Positions 1-8,323 of a DNA stretch of 64,000 bases are shown piece by piece; positions within the stretch are counted from its first letter, which is position 1; each line of letters begins with the position of its first letter. The DNA comes from Streptomyces sp. yr375. Lineage in GTDB: Bacteria; Actinomycetota; Actinomycetes; Streptomycetales; Streptomycetaceae. Position numbers and translations under genes: made by a program. The stretch is from assembly GCF_900110755.1 (NCBI RefSeq), contig NZ_FOFF01000003.1:1-64000 (forward strand), written 5' to 3'. The notes beneath the pieces were generated by a model. The model ran no database searches and was not told the DNA's origin. It saw only the letters and a list, made by a program, of their open reading frames with translations.

Positions 1-177
1 ATGGTCAAGGAGTACAAGTCCGAGCTGATGCACCCGTACTACGCGGCGGAGCGCGGCCTCGTCGACGACGTCATCGACCCCGCCGAGACCCGCGAAACCC
101 TCATCGCCGCACTCGCGATGCTCCGCACCAAGCACGCCGATCTGCCGTCCCGCAAGCACGGCAACGCGCCGCAGTAG
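1..177 (+). CDS. Acyl-CoA carboxylase beta (carboxyltransferase) subunit, C-terminal 58 residues
   Basis: The reading frame is open from base 1 and stops at 175-177, so this is the 3' end of a gene that begins outside the window. The tail carries the block HPYYAAERGLVDDVIDP, a stretch like LRTKHADLPSRK and a KHGN ending, which match the C-terminus of actinobacterial propionyl/acetyl-CoA carboxylase beta subunits (AccB/PccB). The enzyme carboxylates acetyl- or propionyl-CoA in the cytoplasm. A small epsilon-subunit gene follows 71 bases downstream. Next to a type II PKS cluster, the likely role is malonyl-CoA supply. The biotinylated alpha subunit is not in the window. Confidence 0.85.
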   Translation: MVKEYKSELMHPYYAAERGLVDDVIDPAETRETLIAALAMLRTKHADLPSRKHGNAPQ

Positions 178-248
178 ATCCGCCGCGTAGAGAACCGAGT
201 CGAGAACCGCGTCGGGAACCGAGTCGCGAGACGAGGAAGGGCACTCCC

Positions 249-455
249 ATGAGCGCATCCGCCGCCGAGGACATCCTGCGCGTCGAGAAGGGCCACGCCC
301 GGTCGGAGGAGATCGCGGCCATCACCGTGGTCCTGCTGGCCCGCGCGGCGGCCCGGGCCAGAGCCGCCGCATCGGAGGAGAGTCCCGGCGAAGCCGGCCC
401 GCACCCCCTCGACCGCGGCCACGGCTTCCGGGCCGCGCACAGTTGGCGGGGCTGA
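249..455 (+). CDS. Acyl-CoA carboxylase epsilon-like small subunit
   Basis: A 68-residue protein starting at ATG 249, with GAGGAAGG-like purine-rich sequence upstream. The N-terminal half (ILRVEKGHARSEEIAAITVV followed by LLARAAARA) has the pattern of AccE/PccE epsilon subunits: a short beta strand, then the EE-A-A-L/I-x-x-VLLAR helix. The C-terminal half is Arg/His-rich and poorly conserved, as is usual for this family. In Streptomyces these subunits bind and stimulate the carboxyltransferase beta subunit. Position directly after the beta-subunit gene supports the assignment and co-transcription. Confidence 0.75.
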   Translation: MSASAAEDILRVEKGHARSEEIAAITVVLLARAAARARAAASEESPGEAGPHPLDRGHGFRAAHSWRG

Positions 456-504
456 ACAGCGCCGTGCCGCGGGCGAGTTCGCTCCGCGGCACGGCCGGCC
501 GTCT

Positions 505-1335
505 TCACACACCGACGAGTCTGCTGCCCGCCCCCGTACGCCGACGAGGGGCTCGGTACCCGGCCTCCGGTCCGGCCGGGCGGGTGGTGTCCTCGCCGGT
601 CGGCCGGGTGGGCCTGTGGCCCAGGCCGGGCAGGGCGAGCAGCACCGGCGGCCGGCTCCAGTCCTCCTGCCGGACCGTGATGTCCAGCCGGGAGTGGGCG
701 CCGGCACCGATCTCCACCGGGCCGACGGCCCCCACGAGCAGGGGCGATCCGCAGCACTGAGCGCTTGAGGCCCGGCCGTCGAGCGTCACCGCGTGCAGGT
801 ACCAGGTGCCCGGCGGCACCTTCTTCAGCGAGAACGGTCCGGCTCCGTCGAGCCTGTTCCAGGCCACCGGCTGCCCCTGAAGGATCGGACTGTCGAACGC
901 GCCGACGTACAGGGGGGAATGGGTCGTCCCGGTCACATGAGCCCTTCCGGATATGGATCCGAGCGGCCCGGTTGTCACGGGTGCGGGGGTTATCCGGGGA
1001 AACTCCTCGCAATCACCTCGGCTGATTCGCCGGTACTGGGTGGGTGAGAGTCCGACCGAGGCCGTGAAACGCCGGGAGAAGGTGCTCGGGCTGCTGTATC
1101 CGACCCGCGCGGATATGTCGGCCACATTCACCTGCGTATGGACCAGCAGGCATTTCGCCTCCTGTATGCGAACGGCGCTCAGGAAGCGGCCGGGTGTCAC
1201 TCCTGTGGTGCGCTGGAAAACTCTGAGGAAGTAGAACTTGCTCATCATCACGGACCGGGCCAGGTCATCGAGGGCCAGGGGCTCGTGATAGTTTTCACGA
1301 ATTGTCATGATCGCGCGGCGGGCGAGGTGCTCCAT
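505..1335 (-). CDS. AraC-family regulator with an unusual C-terminal beta-rich domain
   Basis: This 276-residue protein carries its AraC-type double helix-turn-helix at the N-terminus (about residues 7-105), with the signature region VGYSSPSTFSRRFTASVGLS followed by P-x-Q-YRR. Most AraC regulators place the DNA-binding domain at the C-terminus. The remaining 170 residues contain alternating short hydrophobic strands (VPPGTWYLHAVTLDG and similar) resembling a small beta-sandwich, then a Pro/Arg-rich tail that may be disordered. I do not recognise the second domain; binding a small molecule is inference. Located at the left edge of the PKS cluster, convergent with the epsilon subunit gene, it could be a cluster regulator. 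Confidence 0.75.
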   Translation of the reverse strand: MEHLARRAIMTIRENYHEPLALDDLARSVMMSKFYFLRVFQRTTGVTPGRFLSAVRIQEAKCLLVHTQVNVADISARVGYSSPSTFSRRFTASVGLSPTQYRRISRGDCEEFPRITPAPVTTGPLGSISGRAHVTGTTHSPLYVGAFDSPILQGQPVAWNRLDGAGPFSLKKVPPGTWYLHAVTLDGRASSAQCCGSPLLVGAVGPVEIGAGAHSRLDITVRQEDWSRPPVLLALPGLGHRPTRPTGEDTTRPAGPEAGYRAPRRRTGAGSRLVGV

Positions 1336-2710
1336 ATGCTGCGGACTCCCTGATCTGGTGGTCTGTGGCGAGAAATTCGCGAGTGGCGGTTACTCGGCGG
1401 TGCCTTCCCGTTGTGAGGGTCGCTGGGTCCGCGTCCCGAGGATCCGGGCGCGGCGCTGCGGACATCCTTGAGCGAGATGCGTCAGCATCGGCGTCGGCTT
1501 CGTCATGGGCATGGGCATGGGCATGGGCATAAACGTGGGCATGGGCATCGGCGTCGCGAGAACGTGCCCGGTGTCAGCGCCGGGTCGCGCTCGTGAGAGG
1601 GCCTTTCGGAGAGGAACGCCTTGGAGGCGGGGCCGTCAGCTCGCCCGGACCGGGCCTCCGGCGCCGGCCGACAGGTGCGCCCCGGTGGTCCGACACGTCC
1701 GCCCGACTGGCCGCCCGACCGGCCGTCGAGACTCCCCTTCGGCCATGGATGTACGCCAGTCCAGGAAATGGCCAAGGCTTTGCCGGTGTATCGACAGGAG
1801 AGCTCCGTCGGCATGTTCGGAAAGCTGGTCGTTCAACCGGAAACCACCGGACAGAGCGGTGGTCGGCGAACAGGAAATCCAGCCGGGGGACGGCGCGAAA
1901 AGCTGCGGCGAATCACCCCGAACGGCTGAACGACTCGGCATGTCGATGTCGTCCCCGTATGTGCCTGCACTCATCCATGAACACTTGGCAACCCCCGTTG
2001 CAATCTGTCACGACTCCTTTGAGCCTCGCACATCAGTCTGTCGGGAGGCAATAGCGTTCAGGCCACCCCCGTCGCGTGTGAGTAGCACGGCTGTGGGGAT
2101 TTATCCGAGGCGCAGGGCCGTGAGGACCGGGCATACGGGGCTTACGGCGTCGTCGGAGGCGGCGCTGCATGCAGTATGAATCCGCCATCGGGCCGCTACG
2201 TCACGCGCCGATCGGTGGGTGGGCGCGGAAGCGGTTGGCGTGAAATCGACCGTGGCGCGGGGTTCGGGCCGGGGCGGCCGGCCCGTTGTTCGGCGCAGTG
2301 AGCAATATGGGCGATGACAGCACCTCGGCCCGAACCGCAGGCTGGGGACGCCGACAGGTGACTCACCATTCACCCGGGGCGCGGCACGACACGGCGCGGC
2401 ACGAGACGGCACGGGGCTGTCGGCATCGGCGACAGGAGCGCGGGCGGGCCGGCGGCCGGTCACAACCTCCGTCAGGGCGCGCCCTCTTGGAGCCCTCCCC
2501 GACCGTCTTCCCCGACCGTCGTCACCGCCGCCATGATCTTGTTTACGGTCACGCGCCCCGAAGGAAACCCGGTTCGCGCCACGGCGACGGCACCGCGCAG
2601 ATCCGCCGTCCGACCGCGCCCGACCGCCGCCACCGTCCCTTCAGACCAAGGGGTGCTCGGCGGACCGCCCTTCCATCCGACGCCAGCCGCCGATCGAGGA
2701 CCGACCTGCC
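1336..2710. other. 1.37-kb intergenic region without a convincing gene
   Basis: Open frames exist here on both strands, but their translations are Arg/Pro/Ser-rich, lack recognisable motifs and do not show Streptomyces-like codon bias. GC content appears locally lower around 1740-2060. The stretch must contain the promoter of the AraC gene on the left and of the antiporter on the right. A short hexanucleotide repeat lies at 1505-1546. I see no RNA gene or terminator that I can support. Confidence 0.5.
1505..1546 (+). repeat. Hexanucleotide tandem repeat (ATGGGC)n
   Basis: Four consecutive ATGGGC units start at 1505. After a short interruption, GTGGGC and ATGGGC units follow, and related ATCGGC/GTCGGC units flank the tract. 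It lies in a non-coding region and is a simple slippage-prone repeat. No function is apparent. Confidence 0.7.
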
Positions 2711-4003
2711 ATGACGAGTCATCAAGTGCTGTTTCTCCTGCTGGACTTCGCGCTGATCCTCCTGCTCGCCCGAGCGCTGGGCGCGCTGGCCGGGCGCATC
2801 GGCCAGCCGCCCGTGATGGGCGAGATCCTCGCCGGTGTCCTCATGGGCCCCACACTCTTCGGCAGTTCGGTGTCCGACCGTCTCTTTCCCGCCGACATAC
2901 GGCCCCTGCTGGGCGCGTTGGCGCAGATCGGCGTCGCGCTGTTCATGTTCGTCGTCGGACTGGAACTGGAACACCGGGTCCTGCGGGGCAGAGTCAGACT
3001 CACCCTCGTGGCTGCCGCGGGCTCGACCCTGGTGCCGTTCGCCTTCGGTGTCCCGCTCGCCCTCTATCTGCTGCGCCACCATCCGACCGAACAGCACGCC
3101 GCCTTCGTGGTGTTCATGGGACTGTCCGTGTCGGTGACCGCGTTCCCCGTGCTCTCCCGCATCCTGGTCAGCCGGGGGATGTCCCGTACGGCGATCGGCG
3201 GGCTCGCGCTGGCCACCGCGGCGGTCGTCGACGTGGTGGCCTGGTCGGCGCTGGCCGGCGTGCAGGCGGTGGTGGGCGGCGCCGACTACTGGCAGGTCAC
3301 CCTGCTCGTTCCGTTCGCCGGTCTGCTGCTGGCCGTACGGCCCCTGCTGCGGCGGGTGTTCACCTCCCGCGACGCCCAAAAGCCGCTCACGCCGACGGGG
3401 ATGGCCGTGGTCATGGTGGGGATCTTCCTGTCGGGGGCGGCGACCGAGGCGATGGGGATGCACTACATCTTCGGCACCTTCCTGTTCGGCGCGTTGCTGC
3501 CGAGGGAGGGGATGGACGCGTTGCGCGAGGAGATCTGCGACCGCACCGGCGAGATCACCTCGCTGCTGCTGCCCGTGTACTTCGTGGTCGCGGGCCTCAA
3601 GGTCGACCTGCGGGGCGTGGGACTCGACGGACTCACCGAACTCGGCGTCATCCTGCTGGTCGCCATCGGCGGAAAGTTCGGCGGCACCTACCTGGGGGCC
3701 CGGTCGCACGACCTTCCGGCGCGGGACTCCGCGACCCTCGCCGCGTTGATGAACACCCGGGGTCTGACCGAGCTGGTCATCCTCGGCGTCGGCCTCGAAC
3801 TCGGCCTGCTCGACGGCTCCTTGTACTCCCTCATGGTCGTCATGGCCCTGGTGACGACCGCCATGACCGGCCCGCTACTGACCCTCATCGACGCCAAGCG
3901 CTCCCAACCGCTCCAGGCCACGGCACCCGACAAGGGCGCCGCCGCCCACGACGCCGGAGAGGGCGTGCCCGGCGAAGACCGAGACAGCCGTACCGTCGGC
4001 TGA
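2711..4003 (+). CDS. CPA2-type cation/proton antiporter
   Basis: A 430-residue polytopic membrane protein with about 12-13 predicted transmembrane helices. The N-terminal pattern (ALAGRIGQPPVMGEILAGVL followed by MGPTLFG) is diagnostic of the Na+/H+ exchanger CPA2 family (KefB/NapA-like), and a second core motif (LFMFVVGLELE) follows. There is no C-terminal RCK/TrkA nucleotide-binding domain, so it is the short form. It would exchange K+ or Na+ for protons across the membrane. Antiporters of this type are sometimes found in polyketide clusters as self-protection or ion-homeostasis genes; that role is inference here. Confidence 0.85.
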   Translation: MTSHQVLFLLLDFALILLLARALGALAGRIGQPPVMGEILAGVLMGPTLFGSSVSDRLFPADIRPLLGALAQIGVALFMFVVGLELEHRVLRGRVRLTLVAAAGSTLVPFAFGVPLALYLLRHHPTEQHAAFVVFMGLSVSVTAFPVLSRILVSRGMSRTAIGGLALATAAVVDVVAWSALAGVQAVVGGADYWQVTLLVPFAGLLLAVRPLLRRVFTSRDAQKPLTPTGMAVVMVGIFLSGAATEAMGMHYIFGTFLFGALLPREGMDALREEICDRTGEITSLLLPVYFVVAGLKVDLRGVGLDGLTELGVILLVAIGGKFGGTYLGARSHDLPARDSATLAALMNTRGLTELVILGVGLELGLLDGSLYSLMVVMALVTTAMTGPLLTLIDAKRSQPLQATAPDKGAAAHDAGEGVPGEDRDSRTVG

Positions 4004-4560
4004 ACGCGCCCGCGAACTCGCCGAACTCACCGAGACGCTCGACGAGGCGTCACAGGACCGGGGGAGCATCGCCCTCGTCACGGCCGCCACCGACTGCGGA
4101 CACACCGAACTCCTCTACGCGGTGCGGCGGTTGGCACCCCATGGCACCCGTGGCATCCCGTGGCATCCCGCAGTGTCTTGTGGCGCGCTCGGCGGTATTG
4201 CGGAGTCGTCCGTGCCCGCGCGTTGCTCGCTGCACCGCCGTGCCGTCCGGTTGCTCCACCAGGACCGGCACCGACGCCCTACGGATCGCCCGCAGCGCCT
4301 GCTGACCGCCCGCGACCGTCCGCGCGGAGGCCGCCCAGCGCCATGCGGCGGCCGACCGGATTGCCGAGGCGCACACCTACCCAGACACCGCTCACATCCT
4401 GCGCGCCGCCGATGACCCGCCGCAGACCGCCGACGCCCTGGCCGAACTCAGCCGCGCCGGGCCGCTCTTCGAGACAGCCGCAGGGCTCGCCGCGCGGCTC
4501 GCGGTGGGCGGACACACTCGGTGTGCGGGCGGCGCCGGGACTTTCCCGGGCGGCTGGACG
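4002..4560 (+). pseudogene. Decayed remnant of a LuxR/LAL-type ATPase regulator
   Basis: Immediately after the antiporter stop, frame 3 reads ERARELAELTETLDEA, and then IALVTAATDCGHTELL. This resembles the start of a LAL-regulator ATPase domain, in which the Walker A should be GEAGIGKTELL. The frame then loses similarity near 4140. From about 4318 another frame reads a helical, GC3-biased segment (RAEAAQRHAAADRIAEA, later ALAELSRAGPLFETAAGLAA) like the C-terminal repeats of such regulators. The two pieces are out of frame, the P-loop is degenerate, and the whole is far shorter than the usual 900 residues. I therefore call it a frameshifted, internally deleted remnant; similarity is judged by eye. 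Confidence 0.35.
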
Positions 4561-4566
4561 GCGAGA

Positions 4567-4606
4567 CCCTGAAGCCCTGAAGCCCTGAAGCCCTGAAGCC
4601 CTGAAA
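4567..4606 (+). repeat. 8-bp tandem repeat (CCCTGAAG)x4 plus one imperfect copy
   Basis: Five back-to-back units, the last ending GAAA, lie between the decayed regulator fragment and the padR gene. The repeat begins 45 bases upstream of the padR operator. It looks like a polymerase-slippage tract; there is no sign that it is translated. Confidence 0.8.
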
Positions 4607-4631
4607 CACGCCGTGTTCGGGTCCGGCGGCG

Positions 4632-4652
4632 ATGTGTAGTGTGGCTAGACAT
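4632..4652 (+). promoter_or_regulatory. Probable PadR operator and leaderless padR promoter
   Basis: The sequence ATGTGTAG-TGTGG-CTAGACAT is an imperfect palindrome (7 of 8 arm positions pair). It shares the core TGTAGYGTGGCTA with the perfect palindrome at 5906-5924 in front of the MMPL exporter. The last two bases are part of the padR ATG at 4651. A TAGTGT hexamer at 4637-4642 sits 8 bases before that ATG, the spacing expected for a -10 box of a leaderless transcript. Autorepression by PadR is inferred. Confidence 0.6.
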
Positions 4653-4974
4653 GAAGGCGGAGAACTTGAGAGGCAACCTGGAAGGCATGCTGCTGTCCGT
4701 CCTGGAGCCCGGGGCGCAGCACGGGTACGCGGTCATCGAGGAACTCAAGCGGCGCAGCGGCGACGCCATCAACCTGCCCACGGGGACGGTCTATCCGGCG
4801 CTGCACCGGCTGGAGGCCGCGGGGCTGGTCGGCAGTGAGTGGACGCGTCACAACGGCCGCCGCCGCCGGAACTACTACCTCACCGCGGCCGGTTCCCGGG
4901 CGCTGGCCGAGAAGCGGGCGGACTGGCAGGAGGTCTCCTCCGTCATCTCGGTGGTGCTGGGAGGCGGGGCGTGA
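4651..4974 (+). CDS. PadR-family transcriptional repressor
   Basis: A 107-residue winged-helix protein. The PadR pattern is clear: HGYAVIEELKRRSGDAINLP, then TGTVYPALHRLEAAGLV and a wing with NGRRRRNYYLTAAG. PadR proteins of this size repress drug-efflux and stress genes and are released by small phenolic or cationic ligands. I chose ATG 4651 rather than the upstream GTG because the protein then starts just before the first helix. No Shine-Dalgarno sequence precedes it, which suggests a leaderless mRNA. It overlaps the next gene by one base (TGATG). Matching operators in front of this gene and the MMPL gene point to control of export. Confidence 0.85.
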   Translation: MKAENLRGNLEGMLLSVLEPGAQHGYAVIEELKRRSGDAINLPTGTVYPALHRLEAAGLVGSEWTRHNGRRRRNYYLTAAGSRALAEKRADWQEVSSVISVVLGGGA

Positions 4975-5651
4975 TGGAGACGGCGGTCCTGCAGCGCTAC
5001 ACCGACCATGTGGCGGAGCACCTCGTCGGGTCGTACGCGCGCCGCTCGGCCATCATCGACGAGGTGCTGGACGGCCTCCTGTGCGCGGCGGAATGCAATC
5101 TGGAGGACTGTCCCGACGTCGAGGAGGCCGCGCACCGCGCCGTCCAGGAGTGGGGTCCGCCCACCGACGTCGCCCGCGCCTACAACGACGCCACGCTGCG
5201 CCTCAGCGCGAACCGGCTGGCCCTGCGGGCGGTCTGCGCGCTGCCGCTGCTCGCGGCGACCTGGGCGTCCGCGCTGCTCGGGGGACCGGCCGGACCCTGG
5301 GCGTACCGGCATCCGCCGCTGCTGCTGATCGGGCTGTCGATCGTGGGCTTCGGCTGCGTGTTCTCCCTGGCCGGGGCGTTCTCCGGGCTGCGCAGGGGCA
5401 GCGGCCTCGAGGCGGCGTCCGCCCGGCACGACCACACGGTGACCACCGGCACGCTCGCGGCCCTCATCGGGCTCCTGTCCGTCCTGGGCGCGCTGATCCT
5501 GCTTCTGCTCAACCGGGGCCTGAGTCATCCGGAGTCCCTGGACTGGCCCATGGTCTCCATCCCCACGACCCTGACGCTCCTGGCCGGCGGCTATTTCGGG
5601 CTGTCCCTGAAGCGTTTCGTCTCCGTCGTCCGGGGAGCCGTCGCCTCGTAG
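4974..5651 (+). CDS. PadR-associated membrane protein (permease-prefix/HAAS-like N-terminus)
   Basis: A 225-residue protein translationally coupled to padR. The soluble N-terminus (about residues 1-75) has the helical pattern common in proteins paired with PadR regulators, including AEHLVGSYARRSAIIDEVLD and EDCPDVEEAAHRAVQEWG, like HAAS/permease-prefix domains. Four hydrophobic segments follow (roughly residues 80-100, 107-130, 160-180 and 195-210). Genes of this type are almost always encoded next to padR and are thought to act at the membrane as partners in sensing or transport; the exact role is unknown. A stem-loop terminator follows at 5720-5773. Confidence 0.65.
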   Translation: METAVLQRYTDHVAEHLVGSYARRSAIIDEVLDGLLCAAECNLEDCPDVEEAAHRAVQEWGPPTDVARAYNDATLRLSANRLALRAVCALPLLAATWASALLGGPAGPWAYRHPPLLLIGLSIVGFGCVFSLAGAFSGLRRGSGLEAASARHDHTVTTGTLAALIGLLSVLGALILLLLNRGLSHPESLDWPMVSIPTTLTLLAGGYFGLSLKRFVSVVRGAVAS

Positions 5652-5719
5652 GCCCTGCACCACTTCTACTGGCACTGACCTCGGCTTCTACTGCTACGTA
5701 CCTCGGCGTATCGCCGCGT

Positions 5720-5773
5720 GAGCCCCCGGTGGGGGCGGCACTCCTCCACGGGTGTCGCCGCCGCCGGGGGCTC
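5720..5773 (+). terminator. Stem-loop terminator after the padR operon
   Basis: The perfect 10-bp arms GAGCCCCCGG (5720-5729) and CCGGGGGCTC (5764-5773) enclose a GC-rich loop with further internal pairing. There is no T-tract, which is usual in Streptomyces. It separates the padR operon from the MMPL gene, so the exporter must have its own promoter. The rest of the 302-base gap holds nothing else apart from the operator at 5906. Confidence 0.6.
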
Positions 5774-5905
5774 TCCGCGTTTCCGAACGGGTGGTCCGGA
5801 ACAAGTGGTCCGGAACAGGCGGGTCCGCGTCAACTTCCCTTTCCCGGAAGCCGGTTCGGTGTTGCGGTCGTGGCGGCGGGGGGCTACTTTGGCGATCGAA
5901 AGCGA

Positions 5906-5924
5906 TATGTAGCGTGGCTACATA
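5906..5924 (+). promoter_or_regulatory. Probable PadR operator controlling the MMPL exporter
   Basis: TATGTAGC-GTG-GCTACATA is a perfect 8+3+8 palindrome located 30 bases upstream of the GTG start of the MMPL gene. Its core matches the site overlapping the padR start codon. AT-rich hexamers within the palindrome could serve as a -10 region, so binding would block transcription. This is inferred from site sharing. Confidence 0.65.
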
Positions 5925-5953
5925 GTAGCGGTCCTACAGGAGGAGGAGTTGAC

Positions 5954-8179
5954 GTGGAGCGCATGACGCGATGGGTACTCGCCCATCGGTTGCCCGTGGT
6001 CCTGATCTGGGTGGTGCTCACCCTGGCCGGGGGTGCCATGTCGGGCAGCACGATCGACAAGCTCTCCTTCGAGTCGCGGCTCCCGGACAAGTCCTCCCAG
6101 GCGGCGAACGACGCGCTGGCGCAGCGGTTCTCGCAGACCGGCGGCAAGAACGCCCCCCTGCTGCTCGTGGTGACGGTGCCCGAGGGCGCCACCCTCGACA
6201 GCGCCGCCGTGCGCGAGCAGTGGGGCGACCTGATCGCCAAGGTCACCCCGCAGGGCGGCCGCAGCGTCTCGTACGCGACCGCCGGCGGTGACGCGCTCGT
6301 GTCGCAGGACAAGCGCACCACCGTCGCGCTCGTCTACCCGCCGGCCAACCGCTCCAACGTGCCCTACGAGCAGTCCCTCCCGCAGATCAAGGCGGCCGTC
6401 GGGCAGGCCAGGATCGCCGGAGCCCAGGTCGAGTTGACCGGTCAGCCCGTGCTGTCGGGCCGCGACAGCGGAGCGCAGCGCAGCCCGATCTACGAGACGC
6501 TGATCGGAGCCCTGGGAGCACTGGTCGTCCTCGGCCTCGTCTTCGCCAGCGGCCTCGCCATCGTGCCCCTGCTGATGGCCCTGGTCGCCATCCCCACCAC
6601 GTTCCTGCTGGTGCGCGGCATCACCACCGTCACCGACGTCTCCTTCATCGTCCAGTACCTGGTGGCGCTCATCGGTCTGGGCATCGCGATCGACTACGCG
6701 CTGCTCGTCGTCACCCGCTGGCGCGAGGAGCGGCAGAAGGCGGGAGCCGACGGCCCCGAGCCCGAGGCGCGCCGGCAGGCGGTCGTCCGGGCCGTGGCCA
6801 GCGCGGGCCACGCCGTCGCCCTCAGCGGCGCGACGGTCGCGATCTCCCTCGCCGCGCTGGTGGTCCTGCCCGTCCCGTTCCTGCGCAGCGTCGGCTACGC
6901 GGGTCTGCTGATCCCCATCGTCAGCGTCGCCGTCGCCCTGACCCTGCTGCCCGTCCTGCTGTACGCCTGGGGCGACAAGCTCGACCGGCCGCGCCGCGCC
7001 CACCGCCCCGACAGCAAGCTGTGGGGCCGGATCGCCGGGCTCACCACGCGCCGTCCCGCCCTGTGCGCCGTGCTCAGCGGCGCGGTGCTGCTGGCCCTGG
7101 CCGCGCCCGTACTGGCACTGCGCCTGGGCCAACCGGCCACGGTGACGCTCGCTCAGGGCGGCAAGCCCGCCGCCGCGTTCCAGCGGATCGTCGACGCCGG
7201 CTTCGGCGAGGGCATCGCCCGTCCGCTGGAGGTACTGGTGCCGGCGGCCGACGGTGACGCCATGCACGGGAAGCTCGGCGGTCTCGAAGGCGTCGCGGGC
7301 TCCGTCGCCCCCGCCGACTGGGCGCGCGGCGGACAGCGCATCGTCGACGTGTGGACGAAGGGCGACCCCTCCAGCAGCGCCGGCCGGTCCACGGTGACCG
7401 GCGTCATGGACGCCGCGAAGGACACCCCCGGCGCGCTCGCCGGCGGCGGGCCCGCGCAGGACGTCGACTTCATCGACGCCGTCTACGGCTCCCTCGAGCT
7501 CATCCTGATCGTGGTCGCCCTGCTCACCTTCGTCGTGCTCGCCCGGACCCTGCGCTCGGTCGTCCTGCCCGTCAAGGCCCTGATCCTCAACGCGCTGTCC
7601 ACCTGCGCGGCCTACGGCGTCGTCGTCCTCGTCTGGCAGAAGGGCTACGGCAGCGAGGCGCTGTTCGGGACCCCGGCGATCGGGGCGGTGACCATCTGGA
7701 TCCCCATGGCGGTCTTCGCGTTCCTGTTCGGACTGTCCATGGACTACGAGGTGTTCATCCTCCACCGCATCCGCGAGACCCACCTGGAGCTGACCGCCAA
7801 GGGCGAGCGGGACACCGTGGTGCCCTCCGTGGTGACCGGCATCAGCCGCACGGGGCGGCTCGTCACCTCCGCCGCGCTCATCCTCTTCCTGGCCTTCACG
7901 GCGCTGGCCAGCATCCCGATCACCGACGTGAAGGTGTTCGCCACCGCGCTCGCGGCGGGCATCATCATCGACGCCACCGTCGTACGGGGCCTGCTGACCC
8001 CGTCCCTGGTCACCCTCCTCGGGCGGTCCAACTGGTGGTTCCCACGCTCCTTGGGCCGGTTGCTCGTCACCACCCCCGGACGGGCATCCGGCCCGAGGTC
8101 CCACCCCGCCGCCGCGACCTCCACCACCCAGGAAGCCGCCCAGGACGCCCCGCAGGAAGCCGCCCGGCGCAGCGTCTGA
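5954..8179 (+). CDS. MMPL/RND-family membrane exporter
   Basis: A 741-residue transporter with the MMPL duplicated layout: one N-terminal transmembrane helix, an extracytoplasmic domain (about residues 40-170), a block of five helices with the conserved GLGIAIDYALLVVTRWREE, a second periplasmic-side domain and a final helix block with FLFGLSMDYEVFILHRIRE. The two Asp-Tyr pairs are the expected proton-relay positions. MMPL proteins export lipids, pigments and polyketides, as with ActII-ORF3. The start is GTG 5954, with AGGAGGAG five bases upstream. Export of the cluster product under PadR control is the likely role; the substrate is inferred. Confidence 0.88.
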   Translation: MERMTRWVLAHRLPVVLIWVVLTLAGGAMSGSTIDKLSFESRLPDKSSQAANDALAQRFSQTGGKNAPLLLVVTVPEGATLDSAAVREQWGDLIAKVTPQGGRSVSYATAGGDALVSQDKRTTVALVYPPANRSNVPYEQSLPQIKAAVGQARIAGAQVELTGQPVLSGRDSGAQRSPIYETLIGALGALVVLGLVFASGLAIVPLLMALVAIPTTFLLVRGITTVTDVSFIVQYLVALIGLGIAIDYALLVVTRWREERQKAGADGPEPEARRQAVVRAVASAGHAVALSGATVAISLAALVVLPVPFLRSVGYAGLLIPIVSVAVALTLLPVLLYAWGDKLDRPRRAHRPDSKLWGRIAGLTTRRPALCAVLSGAVLLALAAPVLALRLGQPATVTLAQGGKPAAAFQRIVDAGFGEGIARPLEVLVPAADGDAMHGKLGGLEGVAGSVAPADWARGGQRIVDVWTKGDPSSSAGRSTVTGVMDAAKDTPGALAGGGPAQDVDFIDAVYGSLELILIVVALLTFVVLARTLRSVVLPVKALILNALSTCAAYGVVVLVWQKGYGSEALFGTPAIGAVTIWIPMAVFAFLFGLSMDYEVFILHRIRETHLELTAKGERDTVVPSVVTGISRTGRLVTSAALILFLAFTALASIPITDVKVFATALAAGIIIDATVVRGLLTPSLVTLLGRSNWWFPRSLGRLLVTTPGRASGPRSHPAAATSTTQEAAQDAPQEAARRSV

Positions 8180-8323
8180 TCGTGTGCAGGTGCAGGTCAC
8201 CGCGGTGCGGCGCGGTGGCTTGCACGTGCTTTCTCACGCCTTCATCGGCGTGCGCAAGGGTGGTCGCGCGGACGCCGATCGCCATACGGCGTGCGAGACC
8301 GGACGACTGCGAAGGGAACGACA

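Noticed and set aside
1593..2054. 153-codon frame in the left intergenic region
   Set aside because: Composition, codon use and lack of any motif argue against coding. The frame also overlaps others of equal quality.
2533..4305. 590-codon plus-strand frame over the antiporter gene
   Set aside because: The translation is Arg/Pro/Gly-rich without motifs. The antiporter frame carries the CPA2 signature and a hydrophobic profile.
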